Shown in pieces: positions 1 to 6,831 of a stretch of 12,635 nt of DNA (position 1 is the stretch's first letter; every line of letters starts with the position of its first letter). Made by a program: the position numbers and the translations under genes. The DNA is from Acidimicrobiales bacterium (GTDB taxonomy: Bacteria; Actinomycetota; Acidimicrobiia; Acidimicrobiales; SZUA-35), in NCBI GenBank assembly GCA_024641625.1, contig JAHECQ010000064.1:1-12635 (forward strand), read 5' to 3'. The notes beneath the pieces were generated by a model, which saw only the letters and a program-made list of their open reading frames with translations, searched no databases and had not been told where the DNA came from.

Positions 1-592
1 CGGCGAACATCGTCATGCGCCCACCGAAGCGGGCGGCGGCGTCCACCGAGTCATCGCTGGAGGCCACGCAATAGAACCGATCGTCGAACGAACGCTCGGG
101 ACGGGGGCGGATCTCGGCCCGGGACTGTGGGAAGTACGGCCCGTCTCCTTCGATGAAGCCGGTACGAAGCGCCTCGACGACCATCGCGGTGCCTTCGTCG
201 TATCGGCCCCGCGACTCCTCCATGCCCACGCCGCGGAACGGCTCGTACTCTCGGCGGGACAAGCCACGACCGACGCCGAAGCGGAAACGGCCCTGGGCCA
301 GATTGTCCAACATGGCCACTCGCTCGGCCACGCGCAACGGCTCGTTCCACGGCATGATCACCGCGGCCGTGCCGACATCGATCTGCTTGGTGACACCCAC
401 CAGGTACGAGAGCAACTGCGTGTTGTCGGGGCAGAACGAATAGCCGAAGAAATGGTGCTCGGCCGCCCAGGCCACATTGAACCCGAGCTCATCGGCCAGA
501 CGGGCCAAACCGAGTTCTTCGGCGTACACCTGACTGTCGCTGATACCTTCCCAGCCGTCACTGGCGAATGCCATCAGAATGCCTACGTCCAT
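1..592 (-). CDS. LLM class flavin-dependent oxidoreductase, FMN luciferase-like (partial, C-terminus off the left edge)
   Basis: This is the first 197 residues of a luciferase-like monooxygenase; no stop is reached before the window ends. It starts at ATG 592-590 (MDVGILMAF), with an AGGGGA ribosome-binding site about 7 nt upstream. Visible family marks are the AEHHF motif at residues 44-48, the PWNEPLRVAE strand/helix at 81-90, a flavin-binding segment GRFRFGVGRG at 101-110 and the IRPRP segment at 161-165. The EHH motif resembles bacterial-luciferase alpha and FMN-dependent alkanal or terpenoid monooxygenases rather than the F420 group. Full-length relatives are usually about 330-400 residues, so roughly half to two thirds is present. 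It would catalyse O2-dependent oxygenation using reduced flavin supplied by a separate reductase; the substrate is unknown. It follows the CoA transferase gene on the same strand after 166 bp, so it may be a separate unit. Confidence 0.9.
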   Translation of the reverse strand, partial: MDVGILMAFASDGWEGISDSQVYAEELGLARLADELGFNVAWAAEHHFFGYSFCPDNTQLLSYLVGVTKQIDVGTAAVIMPWNEPLRVAERVAMLDNLAQGRFRFGVGRGLSRREYEPFRGVGMEESRGRYDEGTAMVVEALRTGFIEGDGPYFPQSRAEIRPRPERSFDDRFYCVASSDDSVDAAARFGGRMTMFA

Positions 593-625
593 TGCTGATC
601 CCCTGTCGTCGAACTTGTGAGGTGC

Positions 626-656
626 ACGCTAGCGCGGGCGGGGTGAGGGCTCCCAA
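626..656 (-). promoter_or_regulatory. possible promoter for the partial LLM gene
   Basis: Read on the minus strand there is a TAGCGT hexamer (626-631, TAnnnT type) with TTGGGA (651-656) 19 bp upstream. The -10 lies 33 bp upstream of ATG 592. The same TAGCGT hexamer precedes the thioesterase gene at 8860. The -35 match is poor and the spacing is long, so this is only a candidate. Confidence 0.2.
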
Positions 657-700
657 GCAGGACCCGACGCTCGATCACGGGGTGGGCACCAGCACCGGCC

Positions 701-729
701 GAACGAGCAGGGCAGCCTGGCCCTCGTTC
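701..729 (-). terminator. stem-loop downstream of the CoA transferase operon, possible terminator
   Basis: Arms GAACGAG(CAG)GGC at 701-713 and GCCCTCGTTC at 720-729 pair over 10 bp with a 3-nt bulge and a 6-nt loop. The structure sits 30 bp beyond the CoA transferase stop codon (761-759). No T-tract follows on the minus strand, so an intrinsic terminator is uncertain; it may instead protect the mRNA 3' end. Confidence 0.35.
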
Positions 730-758
730 ATGCTCGATGCGTGTCGCCGTGATCGTGG

Positions 759-1967
759 TCAGACGATGATGCCGTCGTTTCTGAGTTGGTCGATCTGCTC
801 GGTCGACAACGCCAGGATCTCGGCCAGGACTTCATCGGTGTGTTGACCGAAGACCGGCGCGTGCCCGAACCAGGTCGAGGGCGTGGCCGAGAACTTGGCC
901 GGCGGACGGGCCGAACGGATGCGGCCGGCGGAAGGGTGGTCGGACTCGACGAGGATGTCACGATGCCGAACCTGGGGATCGTCGATCATGGTCCGGCGGG
1001 TGTTGACCGGTGCCGCCGGCACATCGGCGGACTCCATCAGCGAGACGATCTCGGCAGTGGTGAATCTGGCTGTCTCGATCACCAGTTCGTCGTTGACCAG
1101 ATCGCCATTGATCAAACGCCCCTGGAGGTCGGCGAAGCGGGGGTCCTCGGCCAGGTCACTGCGTCCGAGTGCCCGGCACATCGACTGCCACTGGTTGTCG
1201 GTGGAGATGGCATAGACGATGGCCCAACCGTCTTTGGTCGGGTACAGCTTGTAGATCGAGGCGAGGTCGGGAACGTCGGACTGGTGATCGAGGTACGTAT
1301 CGCCCCACATCGCGTCCGGCCACAGGAAATGGATGCTGGCATCGATCATCGCCAATTCGATGTGCTGGCCGCCGCCTCCCAGCGATCGGGCCACCAACGC
1401 AGCACAGATGGACTGGGCCGCATTCAGCGAGGTGACCTTGTCACAGACGATGGTGGCCATGAGGCGCGGTGTGCCGTCGCGGTCGGCCTGGATGCTCGGG
1501 TAGCCGGCAACGCACTGCATGGTCGCGTCGTAGGCCGGCCGCCCTGCGTAGGGGCCGTCGGGACCGAATCCGCTGATCGAGCACATGACGAGCTGGGGGA
1601 AGCGCTCGTGCAGGACCTCCCAGCCGATGCCGAGCCGGTCCATGACCCCCGGCCGGAAGTTCTGGACGACGACGTCGGCCGCCCCGAGCAGTTCGAAGAG
1701 GATGGCCCGGCCCCGGTCCTCCTTGAGGTTCAGCGTGATCGCCCGCTTGTTGCGGTTCATGGACGCCCAGAAGGCGCTGACCCCGTCCGCGCTCGGCACC
1801 GATGGTCCCGACTGTCGCACGACATCGGGTGACTGCGGCTGCTCGACCAGGATGACGTCGGCGCCCTGGTCGGCCAGGACCGAGGTGGCGAACGGACCGG
1901 AGACCACCGCCGAGAGATCGATGACGCGGATGCCGGCCAACGGGCCGGATCTACCTGATGCGGTCAT
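759..1967 (-). CDS. CaiB/BaiF family (family III) CoA transferase
   Basis: A 402-residue protein, the usual length for family III CoA transferases, which move CoA between carboxylic acids in the cytoplasm. The N-terminal LAGIRVIDLSAVVSGPFAT (10-28), ADVILVEQP (36-44) and FRPGVMDRLGIGWE (104-117) are standard for the family. Asp176 in CDKVTSLNAA matches the conserved catalytic Asp that forms the aspartyl-CoA anhydride. The chosen start is ATG 1967-1965. It overlaps the upstream DUF35 stop by one base (TGATG), which indicates translational coupling. The frame stays open about 200 codons further upstream, but that stretch is the DUF35 gene read in the wrong frame. It is the last gene of a four-gene operon, so it probably activates the carboxylic acid that the LLM and thiolase-like proteins process, or recycles CoA from a product. 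The specific acid is unknown. Confidence 0.93.
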   Translation of the reverse strand: MTASGRSGPLAGIRVIDLSAVVSGPFATSVLADQGADVILVEQPQSPDVVRQSGPSVPSADGVSAFWASMNRNKRAITLNLKEDRGRAILFELLGAADVVVQNFRPGVMDRLGIGWEVLHERFPQLVMCSISGFGPDGPYAGRPAYDATMQCVAGYPSIQADRDGTPRLMATIVCDKVTSLNAAQSICAALVARSLGGGGQHIELAMIDASIHFLWPDAMWGDTYLDHQSDVPDLASIYKLYPTKDGWAIVYAISTDNQWQSMCRALGRSDLAEDPRFADLQGRLINGDLVNDELVIETARFTTAEIVSLMESADVPAAPVNTRRTMIDDPQVRHRDILVESDHPSAGRIRSARPPAKFSATPSTWFGHAPVFGQHTDEVLAEILALSTEQIDQLRNDGIIV

Positions 1968-2413
1968 CACTCGCTCAGGTCGACGCGGAAGAACGCGAAG
2001 TCGTCGCCGCGTGGCTCGACGGCCACCTGCAGGATCTGTCCGAGACCGACCTCGCCGGGTTTCACCCCCCGGAGATCGCCCACCAGCCGAGGGCCTTCGT
2101 CGAGCTGCACCACGGCGGTGATGTACGGCAGGTCCTCGACCCAGGCCGGGTCGACCGTGAAGTGGTTGATGGCCATCGAATAGAGGTGGCCTCGGCCAGA
2201 GACCGGCGCGAACTCGTAGCGCTTGGAATGACAGCTCGGGCAGTACCACCGTGGAGGATGTCGGTACGTGCCGCAGTCGCTGCAGCGCTGCAGGTGGACG
2301 ATGCCCGTCCTGACGCAGGCCTGGTGGAATTCGAGGTTCTGGCCCTCGGGAGTGGGCACGTACTTCTTTGCTCCGGCCTTGCGTTGGCCGGTCTGATCCT
2401 GCTCGGTCGACAT
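1967..2413 (-). CDS. DUF35 zinc-ribbon/OB-fold protein, thiolase partner
   Basis: A 148-residue stand-alone Zn-ribbon plus OB-fold protein. The rubredoxin-like ribbon has Cys44, Cys47, Cys58 and Cys61 (CSDC...CPSC). The OB domain follows from about residue 70 to the end, including GRGHLYSMAINH (73-84) and the PYITAVVQLDEGPRLVGDL stretch (96-114). The start is ATG 2413. It lies 9 nt downstream of the thiolase-like gene, and its stop overlaps the CoA transferase start. In this family the DUF35 protein forms a complex with an adjacent thiolase-superfamily protein. The known examples are the steroid side-chain aldolase Ltp2-ChsH2(DUF35) and the archaeal HMG-CoA synthase/thiolase complex. Here it is very likely the obligate partner of the 2423-3595 product, helping to bind or channel the acyl-CoA. 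It carries no MaoC-type hydratase domain, unlike mycobacterial ChsH2. Confidence 0.93.
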   Translation of the reverse strand: MSTEQDQTGQRKAGAKKYVPTPEGQNLEFHQACVRTGIVHLQRCSDCGTYRHPPRWYCPSCHSKRYEFAPVSGRGHLYSMAINHFTVDPAWVEDLPYITAVVQLDEGPRLVGDLRGVKPGEVGLGQILQVAVEPRGDDFAFFRVDLSE

Positions 2414-2422
2414 TGCTTCCCC

Positions 2423-3595
2423 TCAGCCTCTCGCCAGAATGGCGATGCTTCCGTCTCCCAGGTCGCCGTAGCCGGTGACAACGCCGAGTTCGGCGTCGGT
2501 CACCTGGGCTGCGCCGGCTTCGTGGCGCAACTGCCTGGTTGCCTCCACGATGTGGTTGAGTCCCCAACAATGTCCCTGGGACAGCAGGCCGCCGTGGGTG
2601 TTCATCGGGTAGCGGCCACCGAGCCCGATGTTGCCGTTCGACACGAACTCACCGGCGCCGCCCTTGTCGCACATGCCGATCGCTTCGAGTTCCATCAGCA
2701 CGACGTAGGTGAAGCAGTCGTAGATCTGCAGGAAATCCATCTCGGCCGGCTTCACCCCGGCCATGGCGAAGGCCCGGGGCGCGGCCGAATCGAGACCGAG
2801 TTTCAACATGTCGGGTCGGTTGGTGATCTCATCGGCCGGATACGGATGCCCCTCGGCACCGCCGAGGTACAGCACCGGCGTGTGTCGCAGATCCTTGGCT
2901 CGTTCGGCCGAGGTCAGCACGACGGCGGCTGCACAATCGGTCTCGAGGCAGCAGTCGAGTTTGCGCATCGGTTCGGTGATGTAGGGCGAGGCCAGGTAGT
3001 CCTCCATCGTCATCGGGCGACCACCCATGAGCGCCTTGTCGTTGAGGTGTGCGTGCTCGCGGCAGGTCAGGGCGACCTGGGCTGCCTGTTCTGGCGTGAT
3101 GCCGTAGAGATCGACGTAGCGCTGGATGTACATCGAGTACCACTGCACTGCGGATCGCACTCCGTAGGGGGCGTAGAAGTTCCGGCTCACGTCGATGAAC
3201 GGGCCTGGATCCATGCGCCGCTTGGAACGACGAGCGTCGGGTCGTGGGCGCATGGCGGAATATCCGTTCCAACCCACGGTGACCACCACGTTGGTGGCGA
3301 TCCCCGAGGCGATGGCCATCGCCGCCGACTGGAGTGCCGCGGTCGGACTGGCGCCGCCCATGTGCACGGTGACGGCGTAACGGATCTCCGAGGCGCCGAG
3401 ATTGGCGGCGATCTCCTCGGTGGAGATGAAGCCGGGCGGGGGGATGATGCCGTCGATGTCGCTGGGATCGATGCCCGAATCCTGGATCGCTCGCATGCAC
3501 GCGTCCAGCACCAGCTCGGGCACGCTCTCGTCGGCTCCTCGGACGTAGTCGGTTTCGGCGACCCCGACGATGGCGGCCGCTCCTGAGATGTTCAT
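2423..3595 (-). CDS. SCP2-like thiolase-superfamily protein lacking catalytic cysteines (probable acyl-CoA aldolase-type)
   Basis: A 390-residue non-decarboxylating thiolase-fold protein with the SCP-x/Ltp layout. It starts at ATG 3595 (MNISGAAAIVGVAETDYVRG), which begins at the typical AAIVGVAET strand. Further upstream the frame is only shadow sequence of the LLM gene. Where biosynthetic thiolases carry the nucleophilic Cys, this protein reads VHMGGASPTAALQ (77-89), with no Cys. The C-terminal CxG loop is replaced by TGYGDLGDG (374-382). The motif at 291-297 is IYDCFTY, and the GHxxG histidine is kept as His342 in SQGHCWG. Loss of both cysteines with retained His and tyrosines is the pattern described for the Ltp2 retro-aldolase. 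The DUF35 gene follows after 9 nt. I infer C-C cleavage (retro-aldol) of a CoA thioester rather than thiolysis; this assignment is moderately secure. Confidence 0.9.
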   Translation of the reverse strand: MNISGAAAIVGVAETDYVRGADESVPELVLDACMRAIQDSGIDPSDIDGIIPPPGFISTEEIAANLGASEIRYAVTVHMGGASPTAALQSAAMAIASGIATNVVVTVGWNGYSAMRPRPDARRSKRRMDPGPFIDVSRNFYAPYGVRSAVQWYSMYIQRYVDLYGITPEQAAQVALTCREHAHLNDKALMGGRPMTMEDYLASPYITEPMRKLDCCLETDCAAAVVLTSAERAKDLRHTPVLYLGGAEGHPYPADEITNRPDMLKLGLDSAAPRAFAMAGVKPAEMDFLQIYDCFTYVVLMELEAIGMCDKGGAGEFVSNGNIGLGGRYPMNTHGGLLSQGHCWGLNHIVEATRQLRHEAGAAQVTDAELGVVTGYGDLGDGSIAILARG

Positions 3596-3600
3596 GGCGC

Positions 3601-4491
3601 TCACGGTCCGACTCGTTGCATGAACTTCTCGAGTGCTCCGATGTGCTCGGCGGGGCTGTTCAGGTTCGGTGCCGGGGTGTTGGACCAGGCCGACGTGGTG
3701 CTCATGGTGTTGACACAGAGGTGACTGATGTCGGCCTCCCTGGCCTCCTGGGCCAGAGCATCCCATTTCGATTCTCCGAGACCGAACGGAATCGTCAGCT
3801 CGATCGGGAAGGTGGCGGCGTCGCGACCGGCGGCCGAGACGGCTTCACGAAGCTCGTTGGCCTGGGCGATCGTCTTGCCTCCGGCACTGGCGAAGGTGAA
3901 GCCGTCGCCGATGCGAGCTGCTCGGCGAACCGCCACCTTCGAGAAACCACCGAACCAGATCGGGATCGATCGGGTCGGCCTCGGCTTGATGCCCGCGCGG
4001 TCGACACGGTGGAACGGACTGTCGTGCTGCACCACATCGTTGGTCCACAAGGCTCGCAGGAGTTCGATCTGGTCATCGAATATCCTGCCCCGGTCGGCCC
4101 ACTCGACGCCGAGCGACTCGTATTCGACGTGGTTCCATCCGGTGCCGACCCCCAGCCGCAATCGGCCACCCGACAAGACGTCGACCTCTGCCGCCTGCTT
4201 GGCCACGAGGGCCGTCTGGCGTTGGGGCAGGATGATGACCGCCGTCTCGAATTCGATCGTCGTCGTGACGCCGGCGAGGTACCCGAACATGACGAACGGT
4301 TCGTGGAAGGCGTCGTGCTCGGTGTACGGGCCCCAGAGCTTGGGCTCGCGTCCAGCATGCTCGGCGCCGAGCACGTGATCGTAGGCGATGATGTGCGAGT
4401 AGCCGAGCGACTCGGCCGCTTGGGCCCAGTCCCGAATGGCGAGTGGGTCGTCGCCGATCTCGCAGGTGGGTAGTACCGCTCCGAACTTCAT
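3601..4491 (-). CDS. LLM class F420-type oxidoreductase
   Basis: A 296-residue luciferase-like protein of the F420-dependent kind (TIGR03619-like). Marks are MKFGAVLPT at the N-terminus, HIIAYDHVLG (33-42), the TAVIILPQRQTALVAKQAA block (83-101), SGGRLRLGVGTGWNHVEYE (107-125) and IPIWFGG (176-182). The start is ATG 4491, preceded by AAGGGTGA about 5 nt upstream. An upstream in-frame ATG at 4542 has no ribosome-binding site and adds a non-conserved leader. It is the first gene of the operon with the thiolase-like protein (5-nt gap), DUF35 and CoA transferase, so it should act on the same substrate as they do. It would transfer hydride to or from coenzyme F420 or, less likely, act as an FMN monooxygenase; the sequence does not settle which. 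No TAnnnT -10 box was found in the 203 bp upstream. Confidence 0.92.
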   Translation of the reverse strand: MKFGAVLPTCEIGDDPLAIRDWAQAAESLGYSHIIAYDHVLGAEHAGREPKLWGPYTEHDAFHEPFVMFGYLAGVTTTIEFETAVIILPQRQTALVAKQAAEVDVLSGGRLRLGVGTGWNHVEYESLGVEWADRGRIFDDQIELLRALWTNDVVQHDSPFHRVDRAGIKPRPTRSIPIWFGGFSKVAVRRAARIGDGFTFASAGGKTIAQANELREAVSAAGRDAATFPIELTIPFGLGESKWDALAQEAREADISHLCVNTMSTTSAWSNTPAPNLNSPAEHIGALEKFMQRVGP

Positions 4492-4654
4492 GACGTCACC
4501 CTTGCACAACGGGCGTCGAGTCACCCAACCGTCCGCCCGCAACCGCTCGTCGGCAACGTCGCATCATCGCTCGACCTGGCCAACTGAGTGCAGCAAGGCC
4601 CTCCCAGCAGGTGGCAAGTGCACGCGGTTCGAGTTCTTGGGGATGCTGAGACCG

Positions 4655-4690
4655 GCGATGTCGTGGGGCGTTGCGATGTCGTGGGGCGTT
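4655..4690. repeat. two perfect tandem copies of an 18-bp unit
   Basis: The unit GCGATGTCGTGGGGCGTT occurs at 4655-4672 and again at 4673-4690, followed by a partial third copy, GCGAT, at 4691-4695. The array starts 4 nt beyond the esterase stop codon (4697-4695) on the minus strand, in the 203-bp gap before the F420-type LLM gene. The unit has no dyad symmetry. The rest of this gap (4492-4654) shows no gene, no convincing promoter and only weak inverted repeats. Confidence 0.95.
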
Positions 4691-4694
4691 GCGA

Positions 4695-5906
4695 TCAGCG
4701 AACCCAGCAGCCGGGCCGGTTCGTGCGGTAGCCCAGCGCTCGGTAGGTGGCATCGACCAGCGACTGTCCCCGCTCGTTCAGCATCATGCCGGGACCCTGC
4801 CGGTTCATGATGTACCCGAACGACAGGCCACAGTCGGGATCGGCGAACCCGATGCTGCCGCCCGCGCCGACGTGACCATAGGCGTGGCGGCCGAGGATGA
4901 CCGAGTCCCGTGCCCCTGGGGCACCGCCGCGATTGTCCATCGAACACATGAAACCGAGCCCGAATCTGGTCGGCATGCGAAGAATGGCGTCGATGCTGCT
5001 GGCCCCGGCCACCGACGACGCCCGAATGATCGCGTCGGGCGACAACAGCTCGCCTTCACTGGAGGCCAGAGGTGTGTACAACGCCGCCAGCCCTCGAGCC
5101 GATGTTGTTCCGTTGGCCCCACCGATCTCGGCCATCCAGGAGTCGGGAGCGTTGGCGTTGAACCCGCCGCCATTGAGGAACGCAAGGGCTTGCATTCCCT
5201 TCCGGTCGGCCTTGATGGCTTGGGTGAAGCTCGATGAATAGCCGGGCTCGGGCCGCCAGACCGAGACTCGTGCCATTCGGTGGTGTTCGGATTCGGGCAA
5301 CCCGATCCAGAAATCGGCCCCGGCCGGCTCGGCGATCTCCTGGCGGAAGAAGGTGCCGAGCGATCGTCCGGAGACCCGCCGGACGATCTCACCGACGGTC
5401 CAACCGAAGGTCAACATGTGGTAGCCGTTGCGAGTGCCCGGCTCCCACCACGGCTCGGTCTCCTCGAGGGCTCCGACCATGGTGTCCCAGTCGGCGCATG
5501 CATCGTCGGCGAGCCGATGGCGAATGGCGGGCAGCCCGATCGAATGATCGAGCGTCATGCGAACCGTTGCCCCTTGGCGGGCCGCCGGCAGCTCGGGCCA
5601 GAGGTCGGCCAACGGGGCGTCGAGATCGAGCTGTCCTCGATCAGCCAGCAGATGAGCGCAAGTCGCGGTGGCGCCCTTGGTGCAGGAGAAGACAGTGACC
5701 AGCGTGTCGGCCTGCCAAGGGCGTCCATCTCGGCTCGCGGTGGTCCCGCCCCAGAGATCGACCACCGTCTCCCCGTTGATGCGCACGTTGATGGCCGCGC
5801 CCAATTCGTCGCGCTCGCTGAAGTTGCGTGCGAACTCCGCGGCCACTTCCCTGAAGCCGTCGGCGTAGTCGCCCTGGACGTCGGGGGTGTCGGTGGGGTC
5901 GGTCAT
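4695..5906 (-). CDS. serine beta-lactamase-fold esterase (class C / EstB-like)
   Basis: A 403-residue protein of the beta-lactamase (PF00144) family. The nucleophile motif SxxK is SCTK at residues 74-77 (FSCTKGATA). A Tyr in GYHMLTFGW (Tyr162) matches the class C YxN tyrosine, and the KTG-equivalent is HVGAGGS at 345-351. These are the marks of EstB-type esterases rather than true beta-lactamases. There is no signal peptide at the N-terminus (MTDPTDTPDVQGDYADGF), so the enzyme is probably cytoplasmic and acts on a metabolite. The start is ATG 5906-5904, which overlaps the crotonase stop as ATGA, so the two genes are translationally coupled. Earlier in-frame starts lie inside the crotonase gene and are rejected. 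In this context it could hydrolyse an ester or lactone made by a neighbouring monooxygenase; the substrate is not known. Confidence 0.92.
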   Translation of the reverse strand: MTDPTDTPDVQGDYADGFREVAAEFARNFSERDELGAAINVRINGETVVDLWGGTTASRDGRPWQADTLVTVFSCTKGATATCAHLLADRGQLDLDAPLADLWPELPAARQGATVRMTLDHSIGLPAIRHRLADDACADWDTMVGALEETEPWWEPGTRNGYHMLTFGWTVGEIVRRVSGRSLGTFFRQEIAEPAGADFWIGLPESEHHRMARVSVWRPEPGYSSSFTQAIKADRKGMQALAFLNGGGFNANAPDSWMAEIGGANGTTSARGLAALYTPLASSEGELLSPDAIIRASSVAGASSIDAILRMPTRFGLGFMCSMDNRGGAPGARDSVILGRHAYGHVGAGGSIGFADPDCGLSFGYIMNRQGPGMMLNERGQSLVDATYRALGYRTNRPGCWVR

Positions 5907-6706
5907 GCCGGTAGCTCCCCGTCGTTGAACGCCTTGAGCGCAGCGTGCAGGCCGTGCTCGCGGATGTAGGCATTGATCTCCCTGACCGCCGGCGAGGCGT
6001 GGGCGATGGCATCGATCTCGACGGCCTGGAGCAGAGCCTCGCGGAATCCCTGGATCTCCTGGATGCGATTGGCCGACTGCTTCTGCAGGGCCAAGATCTC
6101 CTTGGGGGTCCGGGCGACCTTGGCCACGTACTCGGCGACCACCCGGTCGAGCTGGTCTGCCGGTACCGCGTGATTGAACAGACCCCATTCGGCTGCGTCG
6201 GCACCGGTGATCATGTCACCGGTCGGGAAGAACAACTCCTTGGCTCGCTTGGGGCCGCACATCCACACCCAGATCGAGGCCACGTAGCCGGCGCCCAGAG
6301 GGAGCTGAGGCGTCCCCACCTTGGTGTCCTCGGCTGCGAAGGTGACATCGCAGATACCGGCCAATTGGGTGCCCCCGGCCAGGCAATAGCCATGGACCTT
6401 GGCCACCACCGGGAGCGGGAGGTCCCAGATCCGGAGCCAGTTCCGCATGATCCGCTCGAGGCCTGCCCGATCACCGGTCACTCCCCCGCCCCCGGTGCCG
6501 CCGACGGTGATGTCGTAGCCGGTCGAGAAGGCTCGACCTTCGCCTTGGACTACGGCGACGTGAATTCCCGGGTCGGCTGCGGCCTCCTCGAGGGCCGCCA
6601 GGAGCTCGGTTTGCAGCTCGAACGAGATGGCGTTCAGTTTCTCGGGCCGTCGCAGGGTGACGGTGGCCACCCGGCCTTCGGTCTCGTATCCAACCGTCTG
6701 GTACAT
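5903..6706 (-). CDS. crotonase (enoyl-CoA hydratase/isomerase) superfamily protein with both catalytic Glu replaced by Gln
   Basis: A 267-residue crotonase, the usual family length, starting at ATG 6706 with a strong AAGGAG about 7 nt upstream. The CoA-binding and oxyanion-hole parts are intact: RRPEKLNAI (19-27), GEGRAFSTGYD (55-65) and GYCLAGGTQLAGICD (106-120). Gap-free alignment with mitochondrial enoyl-CoA hydratase puts Gln114 and Gln134 (GTPQLPLG) where the two catalytic glutamates (Glu144 and Glu164 of the rat enzyme) should be. A glycine-rich loop, TVGGTGGGGVTGD, lies at 67-79. Ordinary hydration is therefore unlikely. Isomerase, CoA-hydrolase or C-C bond-cleaving activity, as in other divergent crotonases, is more plausible. 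The gene is coupled to the downstream esterase by ATGA. Family membership is certain; the reaction is not. Confidence 0.93.
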   Translation of the reverse strand: MYQTVGYETEGRVATVTLRRPEKLNAISFELQTELLAALEEAAADPGIHVAVVQGEGRAFSTGYDITVGGTGGGGVTGDRAGLERIMRNWLRIWDLPLPVVAKVHGYCLAGGTQLAGICDVTFAAEDTKVGTPQLPLGAGYVASIWVWMCGPKRAKELFFPTGDMITGADAAEWGLFNHAVPADQLDRVVAEYVAKVARTPKEILALQKQSANRIQEIQGFREALLQAVEIDAIAHASPAVREINAYIREHGLHAALKAFNDGELPA

Positions 6707-6733
6707 GGGCGTCTCCTTGATCGACAGGGTGGT

Positions 6734-6787
6734 GGGGGCTGGGTGCTCGGGGGCTGGGGAATTGGTGCCGGGGAATTGGGGCTGGGG
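6734..6787 (+). repeat. G-rich repeat tract with G-quadruplex potential
   Basis: On the plus strand seven runs of at least three G occur within 54 bp: 6734-6738, 6741-6743, 6749-6753, 6756-6759, 6770-6773, 6778-6781 and 6784-6787. The first four are separated by loops of only 2, 5 and 2 nt, a good G-quadruplex motif. GGGGAATTGG is repeated at 6756-6765 and 6770-6779, and GGGGCTGGGG at 6750-6759 and 6778-6787. The tract lies in the 125-bp gap between the cyclase stop and the crotonase start, so the quadruplex-forming strand is the template strand for crotonase transcription. Confidence 0.8.
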
Positions 6788-6811
6788 CGTCAGGTCGGGG
6801 TCGTCGGCAGG

Positions 6812-6831
6812 GCGAGCGACCGGCCGCTCAC
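6812..6831 (-). terminator. stem-loop directly after the cyclase stop, possible terminator
   Basis: Arms GCGAGCG (6812-6818) and CGCTCAC (6825-6831) pair over 7 bp, including one G-T wobble, with a 6-nt loop. The stem begins on the base after the cyclase stop codon (6834-6832). No T-run follows; the minus strand continues C-rich into the 6734-6787 tract. Confidence 0.35.

Noticed and set aside
752..767. Small hairpin ATCGT/ACGAT around the CoA transferase stop
   Set aside because: The stem is only 5 bp with no extension; it is weaker than the 701-729 structure and within chance.
1968..2570. N-terminal extension of the CoA transferase frame by about 200 codons
   Set aside because: The extension is the DUF35 gene read out of frame; the family N-terminus begins at ATG 1967.
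1958..3586. Long plus-strand open frame (542 codons) opposite the thiolase-like and DUF35 genes
   Set aside because: It is antisense to two genes with clear family motifs, its translation resembles no known protein, and long antisense frames are expected in GC-rich DNA.
4510..4539. Inverted repeat CGGGCG/CGCCCG upstream of the F420-type LLM gene
   Set aside because: A 6-bp stem with an 18-nt loop is weak and expected by chance at this GC content.
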